NCBI RefSeq assembly: GCF_030486595.1
Contig: NZ_JAUJZH010000015.1
Coordinates: 1-64,000 of the forward strand
DNA length: 64,000 nucleotides
From: Variovorax ginsengisoli
Lineage (GTDB): Bacteria > Pseudomonadota > Gammaproteobacteria > Burkholderiales > Burkholderiaceae_C
Direction: 5' to 3'
A program made the position numbers and the translations under genes. Positions 59,169 to 64,000 of this stretch are shown piece by piece (position 1 is the first letter of the stretch; every line of letters starts with the position of its first letter). The notes below the pieces were generated by a model. That model was not told the DNA's origin. It searched no databases and worked only from the letters and a program-made list of their open reading frames with translations.

Positions 59169-60197
59169 ATGACCAATCCACTTTCCCTCATCTCGCCGGC
59201 CCGCACCTTTGTGCGCGGGCTGATTGCCCGCTCCGTCGTCGGCAACTCCGACGAACATATCCACGCCTACGCTCGAAACCGATGGGGCGAGTACCAAGGG
59301 ACCGAGGTGACGAAGGCTGCGGTTGCCGCGATCTCGTCGGCCGATACCGGTGGCGTCGATGTGGCGCGCGCATTCTTCGGTCTGGTTCGCGAACAGTCGA
59401 TTCTCGGCCGGCTCACTGGCCTCCGACGCGTTCCGTTCAGCACCCGCATGCTGGCCGTTACCGCAGGCTCGCGCGGCTACTGGGTCCGCCAGGGCCAGAA
59501 CAAGCCCCTCTCCCGCGTCGCCCTCGCTGGCAGCACACTGGATCCGCTCAAGGTCGCGGCAATCCTCGTCGTGACGAAGGAAATGCTCCGGGCCAACGAC
59601 GAAGCCGCCGAGGCCACGCTGCAGGATGACCTCGTGCGCGCCGTGACCGTGGTTCTCGATGAGGCGTTCATGGACCCCGACAACGCAGGCGTCGCGAACG
59701 AGATGCCGGCGAGCATCGCGTACGGCGCAACCCAGATCCAGGCTACCTCCGACTTCGGCGCTGATCTGCGCGCCATGATCGCGGCCTTCAAGGGCGACCT
59801 CGGCTATGCGGCCTTCGTCACGAGCCCCGATGTCGCGGTCGGCATCGCCACCATGACCGACAGCCAAGGGCACTACCTGTTCCCCGGCATCGGTGCACGC
59901 GGCGGCGAACTGCTGGGCATCCCGGTGCTGACCACGCGCTCCAACGTCACGACCACTTCCGGAAGCTCGCTCCTGCTGATCGATCCGACCGGCATCGCTG
60001 CGGCGGTCGGCAGCATGACCCTCGATTCGAGCGATCAAGCAACGCTGCAGATGAGCGACGACCCGAACGATGCGGGATCGCCTGTCTTCAACGTGTCGCT
60101 CTATCAGACGAACGGGCACGCCTACAAGGCGGAAATTGACGCGAACTGGAGCCGCCAGCGTCCCGGCTCTGTTGTCGCGCTGGAAGGGCTGCTGTGA
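59169..60197 (+). CDS. HK97-family phage major capsid protein
   Basis: A 342-residue capsid subunit. The HK97 fold is seen in SILGRLTGLRRVPFSTRMLA, GYWVRQGQNKPLSRVALAGS, LDPLKVAAILVVTKEML (E-loop and spine) and ISSADTGGVDVARAFFGLVR near the N-terminus. The final YQTNGHAYKAEIDANWSRQR strand closes the axial domain. The N-terminal delta-like part is short (about 65 residues), and the protease needed for maturation follows directly (GTG overlap at 60194). No clear ribosome site precedes ATG 59169. Here the capsid gene comes before the protease, the reverse of the usual order. Confidence 0.88.
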   Translation: MTNPLSLISPARTFVRGLIARSVVGNSDEHIHAYARNRWGEYQGTEVTKAAVAAISSADTGGVDVARAFFGLVREQSILGRLTGLRRVPFSTRMLAVTAGSRGYWVRQGQNKPLSRVALAGSTLDPLKVAAILVVTKEMLRANDEAAEATLQDDLVRAVTVVLDEAFMDPDNAGVANEMPASIAYGATQIQATSDFGADLRAMIAAFKGDLGYAAFVTSPDVAVGIATMTDSQGHYLFPGIGARGGELLGIPVLTTRSNVTTTSGSSLLLIDPTGIAAAVGSMTLDSSDQATLQMSDDPNDAGSPVFNVSLYQTNGHAYKAEIDANWSRQRPGSVVALEGLL

Positions 60198-60703
60198 TCG
60201 TCGAGAAGCGCCTCACCCTCGCCGCGAGCGGCGTTACCAAGTTCATCTCCAGCGGCAAGCGCAAGGTTCGCGGCTATGCCTCTACCGCGTCGGTCGACAG
60301 AGTCGGCGACGTGGTTTTGCCGCGCGGAGGCACGTGGACTCTACCCCTACCACTTTTGCTACAGCACGTGCATTCAGACCCGATTGGCCTGGTCCGTTCC
60401 ATCGAGGTGCGCGGCGATGGCCTTTGGATCGAGGCTGAGCTGGTCGAGGGCATCGGCAAGGCTGACGAAGCATGGGCCATGATCGAAGCCGGCTTGCTGG
60501 GCGCGTTCAGCATCGGCTTCCAGGCGCTCAAATCCGAGCCGCTGCCGACTGGTGGGCTGAAGTTCGTTTCCTGGTCCTTGTACGAGATCAGCGTTGTCAC
60601 GATCCCGGCGCAACCGGAAGCACGTATCCAGCGCAGCACAGACGGCGCGGTCAAGCTGATTTCCGCTGGCATCCCACTGATTAGCGCGAGGCAAAAGCCA
60701 TGA
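60194..60703 (+). CDS. HK97-family prohead protease
   Basis: A 169-residue serine protease that would trim the capsid scaffold. KVRGYASTASVDRVGDVVLP is the family start; the His lies in PLLLQHVHSDPIG (His58) and the Ser in LGAFSIGFQAL (Ser106), with Glu/Asp in YEISVVTIPAQPEA. GTG at 60194 overlaps the capsid stop (GTGA). The enzyme is short but complete. It forms a coupled pair with the capsid gene. Confidence 0.87.
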   Translation: MIVEKRLTLAASGVTKFISSGKRKVRGYASTASVDRVGDVVLPRGGTWTLPLPLLLQHVHSDPIGLVRSIEVRGDGLWIEAELVEGIGKADEAWAMIEAGLLGAFSIGFQALKSEPLPTGGLKFVSWSLYEISVVTIPAQPEARIQRSTDGAVKLISAGIPLISARQKP

Positions 60704-61089
60704 CCGAAAGCGAATCCTCAGCCACGCCGAGCGCGCACGAGATGGTGCGGGATCTTGCCGTTGCGATGGAAGAGGTAGTTGCGGGCCTCAGCGACCGCAT
60801 CAAGAAGCTCGATGGAGCAGTGAGAAGCGCCTCCTACAACGCTGCGAACAACGTCACCAACACTTTCGAAACTTTGGTGGATCGCATTGCCGAGCTGGAG
60901 GAGCGCAAGGCTGCTTCGATGGTCTTCAAAGGCGCGTTCAACCGCACCATGAGCTATCAGCCGGGCGATTTGGTCACGCTCAACGATCGGTTGTACGTCG
61001 CCGCGAAGGCTATTGAACCGGGCGAGCATCTCCGCGATGGCGCAGACGGCTGGGTGAAGATTTTTTCAAAGGGCCAGAATCATGATTGA
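60700..61089 (+). CDS. Phage head/tail-type protein with a C-terminal binding module
   Basis: A 129-residue protein. The N-terminal half is helical (AHEMVRDLAVAMEEVVAGLS, then DRIKKLDGAVRSASYNAANN), and the C-terminal half FKGAFNRTMSYQPGDLVTLN, DRLYVAAKAIEPGEHLR resembles a small beta module of the carbohydrate-binding type 5/12 kind found at tips of phage proteins. Overlaps the protease stop by ATGA. A virion decoration or connector role is possible, not proven. Confidence 0.65.
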   Translation: MTESESSATPSAHEMVRDLAVAMEEVVAGLSDRIKKLDGAVRSASYNAANNVTNTFETLVDRIAELEERKAASMVFKGAFNRTMSYQPGDLVTLNDRLYVAAKAIEPGEHLRDGADGWVKIFSKGQNHD

Positions 61090-61297
61090 CGATCTCGAAG
61101 TTGACCGCGACGCCATCATCGATATGCACCGCTTCCAGAATCTCACCCGCCTGACGGCTTTCGTCGAGGCTGGCGAGATGACCGAAGCAGAGGCTGTCAG
61201 CGTTCACAAGGCTTTCATGCGCTCCGATGCGCTGCAGACCCTGGTCGCTATCGACGTGGCGACGGTGGAGGCCATGTTGTCCGGCCAAGTGCACTGA
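61082..61297 (+). CDS. Small island protein of unknown function
   Basis: A 71-residue acidic helical protein (MIDDLEVDRDAIIDMHRFQN, then LTRLTAFVEAGEMTEAEAVS and MRSDALQTLVAIDVATVEAM). It overlaps the end of the previous gene by 8 bases and is the last of the rightward capsid block. No family recognised. The gap to the HNH gene, 61298-61495, is 198 bases with a possible promoter. Confidence 0.62.
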   Translation: MIDDLEVDRDAIIDMHRFQNLTRLTAFVEAGEMTEAEAVSVHKAFMRSDALQTLVAIDVATVEAMLSGQVH

Positions 61298-61335
61298 TGC
61301 CCTGGATTCAAGCAAAGCACCGGGGGGGTGACCGG

Positions 61336-61363
61336 TTGCAATCAGATGCGACGTTCGGATAGA
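61336..61363 (+). promoter_or_regulatory. Possible promoter ahead of the HNH nuclease gene
   Basis: TTGCAA (61336-61341) and GATAGA (61358-61363) with a 16-base gap resemble sigma-70 boxes. They lie upstream of the HNH gene in the only sizeable gap of this part of the island. The match is weak and stands alone. Confidence 0.3.
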
Positions 61364-61495
61364 CTTCCCCCCGCTCGGGCATAGCACCGACCGCATGAGG
61401 CTCAGCCCTCTGCACAGCCAATCCGACCTTTCGGTGGCTCCCGATCTGCCGATACACGCGCTCGGGGATTCCAGAAATTCACTTTGGAGTTCCTC

Positions 61496-61777
61496 GTGGA
61501 CCTTTCTCTTATTCCGAAACTTCGTCGTCGCGCGTGCCGTGCTCAGGACGGCCTGTGCTTCTATTGCCGCCTGCAGATGACCAATCCAACCGCAGAGCAC
61601 CTAATCCCCCGCCAGCACGGTGGTCCGACGACTGCATCAAACATCGTCGCCGCATGTCGGCGTTGCAACGAGCGTCGGCATGCTGACCCACGATGCCGGC
61701 CAATGACAGTCGATGAGTACGCGACCCTCGTGTTGCTTGAGCACCAAGCGGGCATATCGGCATCGACGACCGGCTAG
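61496..61777 (+). CDS. HNH endonuclease
   Basis: A 93-residue single-domain nuclease. Zinc knuckle: Cys21 and Cys24 in LCFYCRL, Cys54 and Cys57 in AACRRCN. The HNH core: His35 in AEHLIPRQHGG, Asn49 in TTASNIVAA. GTG at 61496 is preferred because GGAG lies 7 bases before it; the frame up to 61484 starts at a TTG. HNH proteins next to terminase and head genes help cut DNA at cos ends in HK97-like phages and capsid-encoding satellites, which fits here; a homing or defence role is also possible. Confidence 0.83.
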   Translation: MDLSLIPKLRRRACRAQDGLCFYCRLQMTNPTAEHLIPRQHGGPTTASNIVAACRRCNERRHADPRCRPMTVDEYATLVLLEHQAGISASTTG

Positions 61778-61843
61778 ATTGAGTGCTTGCCCCGGCGGAT
61801 GAAGTCCGTACCATCTGCGCCTTGACCAACTTGTGCCCACGAA

Positions 61844-62230
61844 ATGCCTTGCTACAGCCCCTGGTACTCGCACTTGAATGCGGATAGCGAAGACTACCGT
61901 ACGGCCGAGGAAGAGGTCCGCGCGAAGCTCGCTGCCGTGAAACACGTAGTCGACTACTACTACAGAGCGGACGGCCATGCACTTCCCGACTTGCCTCACG
62001 GAACGAGCATCGACCCGCAACGACAGCCCTATTCACCGCGAGAGTTTGCGATCCGGGAAAAAATCTGCCACCACTTTGTATGTGACGAGATGAGTTTCAT
62101 GGATCTTTACGACGCGTGCACGCTGCTGCACGAGCAAGTGCCTTCGGAGCGTTCCTACTTGGCCGTCATATTTCCATGCGCAAACTTGATTCGCAGCAGC
62201 AATAAGTTCAAATCGCCGCCTCGAGGTTAG
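61844..62230 (+). CDS. Island protein of unknown function
   Basis: A 128-residue protein that I do not recognise. It starts MPCYSPWYSHLNADSEDYRT; the MPCYxxxY start is met in some phage accessory proteins. A helical centre follows (AEEEVRAKLAAVKHVVDYYY), then an IREKICHHFVCDEMSFMDLY segment with two Cys and two His. GC content is clearly lower than in the host. It faces the leftward DUF3037 gene 65 bases away. No ribosome site is obvious. Confidence 0.58.
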   Translation: MPCYSPWYSHLNADSEDYRTAEEEVRAKLAAVKHVVDYYYRADGHALPDLPHGTSIDPQRQPYSPREFAIREKICHHFVCDEMSFMDLYDACTLLHEQVPSERSYLAVIFPCANLIRSSNKFKSPPRG

Positions 62231-62295
62231 CGGGCGCATCGCCGGCCTGGACGCCAACGCCAAGGGCCAGACTCGACTGATGGTGTTGAACCGGG

Positions 62296-63183
62296 CTAAC
62301 CGCCCACGATCGCAAGGTCTTCGAGAATCGTGTGCGCCATTGCGCGCTCCGACTCGAATACGTTCAACCGAGCGCCGTTCCGCTTGAGCAGCCATTGGGT
62401 CCCATCGACCTCGTCCTGAATCTCGGCAAGCTCTCTCCCGGAAAAATCGCCCCCAGCCTGGGGTTGCAGGAGATACAAAACATTGAGCGCGTTGGGATAA
62501 ACCTCGTGGGCCCGCAGAACTGCCGTGGCAGCTCGATCCAGATACGCGCTTCGATGGTATTGCGTCTTGTACCAAGCCGAAGCGATTGCTCCACGAATCT
62601 CTCCAGCGTCGTGCCCAGTTCCGACGATTTGAAGGTCTAGAGACACCTTACCCCCGTCCTGAACACTTTGAGTGGGCTTCGATCTCCAAAAATCAGGGGC
62701 CGTCTTGAGGTTCATGTGCTTGCGCATCAACTCGCGAACGGTGCGGCGCACGTTTCGAGTGGTATGTGAGTGGTCATCGCTGTCCAACCGCTCACCGACA
62801 GTCTCTCGAAGGGCCAACGGTACGAGTCGACGGAAAAGGTCCTCGACAATGCCTGCAGCGGTCGCGCCGCGAACAAATTTCGGTTCGCTCAGCGTGATGT
62901 TCCAGCCGAGCGGCAAGGACCCGCCTGCCTCCAGAACTTGCTCAGCTTGATCGATCAAAAAGGCCGCATCATTCGCGAGATCGTCGTTGTAGAGGCAGCG
63001 CAGGCCCGCGACGTTTTGCAAGCATCTAACAACGATCTCGCCAGTCCCCTGCTCGCTAAAGACGATCCCTACATTTACTTGCTCCCCAGTTGCCACGTCC
63101 AAGCACAGGCGAGCAAGGCGCCAAGTACCTTGGACTCCGGCGCGGGTGTGACCGGTTCTACGGGGTTGAAGTAGGGCTAGCAT
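62296..63183 (-). CDS. DUF3037-type protein, partner of a HipA-like kinase
   Basis: A 295-residue protein. The N-terminal WRLARLCLDVATGEQVNVGI, with GE-VNVGIVF at about residues 33-42, is the mark of DUF3037; the rest (VRCLQNVAGLRCLYNDDLAN onwards) follows the family plan. The C-terminal half is helical and has no known motif. ATG at 63183 overlaps the kinase 3' end by 26 bases; no clear ribosome site, which fits coupled translation. DUF3037 genes are often next to HipA-like kinase genes. Function unknown; an antitoxin, substrate or helper of the kinase is possible. Confidence 0.75.
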   Translation of the reverse strand: MLALLQPRRTGHTRAGVQGTWRLARLCLDVATGEQVNVGIVFSEQGTGEIVVRCLQNVAGLRCLYNDDLANDAAFLIDQAEQVLEAGGSLPLGWNITLSEPKFVRGATAAGIVEDLFRRLVPLALRETVGERLDSDDHSHTTRNVRRTVRELMRKHMNLKTAPDFWRSKPTQSVQDGGKVSLDLQIVGTGHDAGEIRGAIASAWYKTQYHRSAYLDRAATAVLRAHEVYPNALNVLYLLQPQAGGDFSGRELAEIQDEVDGTQWLLKRNGARLNVFESERAMAHTILEDLAIVGG

Positions 63184-64000
63184 TGTTCTGGACCAAACGT
63201 AGGACTGCGAAACGCCTCGACAAAAGGTCATCGGCAGCCTGCTGCCGACGGTGTAGAAACCGCAGCCAATGAGCACTCACACCAGGAATGAGTTGGGCGC
63301 ACCAGAGGGAAATCTCATAGAACGCCTTGTTGATATTCTGCCCATGTCGGTCAGCACTGTCACGGGCTAACCTGTACCCGTTTGACGTTTCCGCCGGACC
63401 AAACACTCCTCGTGCCTTATAGGTGTTGTAGTGGAGGATGTTTGCGACTTCAACGCCCGAGAGGCTTTCGAGTTGGTCCGGCACCCAACATGGTTCGCTT
63501 CCGCGGAAGAGCAACCTTCCATGATCGATGAGCGCGAAGTCCTCAACCGACCGGCGTATCAGGTTGTTCAGGTGGCGGTCTGCGTTCGCGATGCATTCAT
63601 CCAGCGCGATGGTCGCATGCGAATGGCTCCATCGGGCTTGTTCTGCCACCAGTTCGAGGGTTGGAAGGATGGCTCTGACCTGGGACCTAGTGATTTCTTG
63701 GGTGCAGAAGAAAAAAATCGTCCCGTCTGCGCAAGGTGTCGGCAACGGCGAAGAGCCGGCATACGGAGGTAGTTCCGAAGCGGAGATGCGCGCGACAAAC
63801 GCACATTCGGCGACCGGCAGGCCATAGGCTTGGCCGAGCAACCATCCAGTGATCTCGTTTAAACACATGACGCTGCTGGCCATTTCGTCGGGGTCAAAGG
63901 CCTTGGCATAACAGTCGACTATGCCGCGCGAGGGGATGTCGAAACGCCCGTGAAGGACGGGGCAAGCGTTTCCCTGCTGATCGTTGGTCCAACCGTAGGG
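63158..64000 (-). CDS. HipA-like kinase-fold protein (5' end outside window)
   Basis: At least 280 residues; the frame is open to the right edge, so the start is missing. Kinase marks: a beta-3 Lys in GIVDCYAKAF (near 63902-63904), NEITGWLLGQAYGLPVAE (helix C region), catalytic DECIANADRHLNNLI with Asp, His and Asn (near 63560-63600), and metal Asp in FALIDHGRLLF. This is the HipA_2 type, which lacks the Ser-rich N-terminal part of classic HipA. HipA proteins phosphorylate targets such as GltX and stop growth. Paired with DUF3037, leftward, at the right part of the island, so it is probably cargo. Confidence 0.78.
   Translation of the reverse strand, partial: PYGWTNDQQGNACPVLHGRFDIPSRGIVDCYAKAFDPDEMASSVMCLNEITGWLLGQAYGLPVAECAFVARISASELPPYAGSSPLPTPCADGTIFFFCTQEITRSQVRAILPTLELVAEQARWSHSHATIALDECIANADRHLNNLIRRSVEDFALIDHGRLLFRGSEPCWVPDQLESLSGVEVANILHYNTYKARGVFGPAETSNGYRLARDSADRHGQNINKAFYEISLWCAQLIPGVSAHWLRFLHRRQQAADDLLSRRFAVLRLVQNNASPTSTP

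Larger units (their letters stand above)
53950..64000 (+). mobile_element. Integrated island, probable capsid-encoding phage satellite (right end outside window)
   Basis: The left boundary is set by the ligase fragment (see 53881-53955) and the integrase just inside. In order: integrase, an unknown protein, AlpA-like regulator, small protein, primase-type protein, RepA-like ATPase, TubC-like protein, P27 terminase small subunit, coiled-coil protein, HTH protein, HK97 capsid, protease, two small head-type proteins, HNH nuclease, an unknown, then a leftward DUF3037/HipA-kinase pair. Base composition is lower in GC than the flank, most clearly after 61.3 kb. No portal, large terminase or tail gene is visible, as in satellites that borrow a helper's parts. 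The right end is not seen. Confidence 0.8.

Overview
The window is about 64 kb of very GC-rich DNA with dense, often overlapping genes (ATGA, GTGA and TGATG junctions) and long antisense shadow frames. Gene content points to a betaproteobacterium of the order Burkholderiales, most likely a Comamonadaceae member of the Variovorax/Acidovorax type: MdtABC-type RND efflux, a fused LivM-LivG branched-chain amino acid transporter, EgtB/EgtD, and many solute-binding-protein and acyl-CoA-type catabolic genes. The taxonomic call is an inference. No rRNA, tRNA or CRISPR array was recognised.

Positions 1-7333 hold a leftward MdtABC-like efflux operon. Its last gene (mdtC-like) is cut by the right end of an IS30-family insertion sequence, whose transposase tail is read at 3-104. 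A 28-bp perfect fold-back repeat lies between mdtB and mdtC. Positions 7551-11755 are a rightward operon of small membrane proteins, a secreted hydrolase and a LytS/LytTR two-component pair, closed by a clear terminator. Then come a Tyr/Pro-rich exported protein, glnS, an M23 peptidase, an AstE/AspA-like deacylase and a TetR/SnoaL pair with its palindrome (to 17.1 kb).

Positions 17.1-22.0 kb are a leftward liv operon (livK, livH, fused livMG, livF) with a hairpin and T-tract between livK and livH. From 22.1 to 41.5 kb is a mixed chromosomal stretch: aldo/keto reductase, ECF sigma factor with a damaged or unclear start, YlqF GTPase, HPF-like protein, SDR, response regulator, gshA, esterase, GST, LysR-MFS-DUF2817 cluster, crotonase-like protein, a 1126-residue autotransporter with 204-bp DNA repeats, DUF808, GNAT, VF530 and a 2Fe-2S ferredoxin. 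Between 41.5 and 53.5 kb lie an MFS exporter, an RluA-type synthase, a universal stress protein, a leftward four-gene ergothioneine-type operon (egtB, egtD, DUF427, 2OG-Fe dioxygenase), a type II NADH dehydrogenase, a RidA protein, a TetR regulator, and a Rieske oxygenase/solute-binding/TIM-barrel operon behind a strong palindrome.

From about 53.95 kb to the right edge is a mobile island inserted next to the 3' end of an AMP-dependent acyl-CoA synthetase gene. It carries a tyrosine integrase, an AlpA-like regulator, a degenerate primase-type protein, a RepA-like ATPase, a P27 terminase small subunit, an HK97 major capsid protein and prohead protease, an HNH nuclease, and a leftward DUF3037 / HipA-like kinase pair at the right end. 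No portal, large terminase or tail gene is seen before the window ends. The layout resembles a capsid-encoding phage satellite with a possible toxin or defence cargo, and is the most interesting part of the window.
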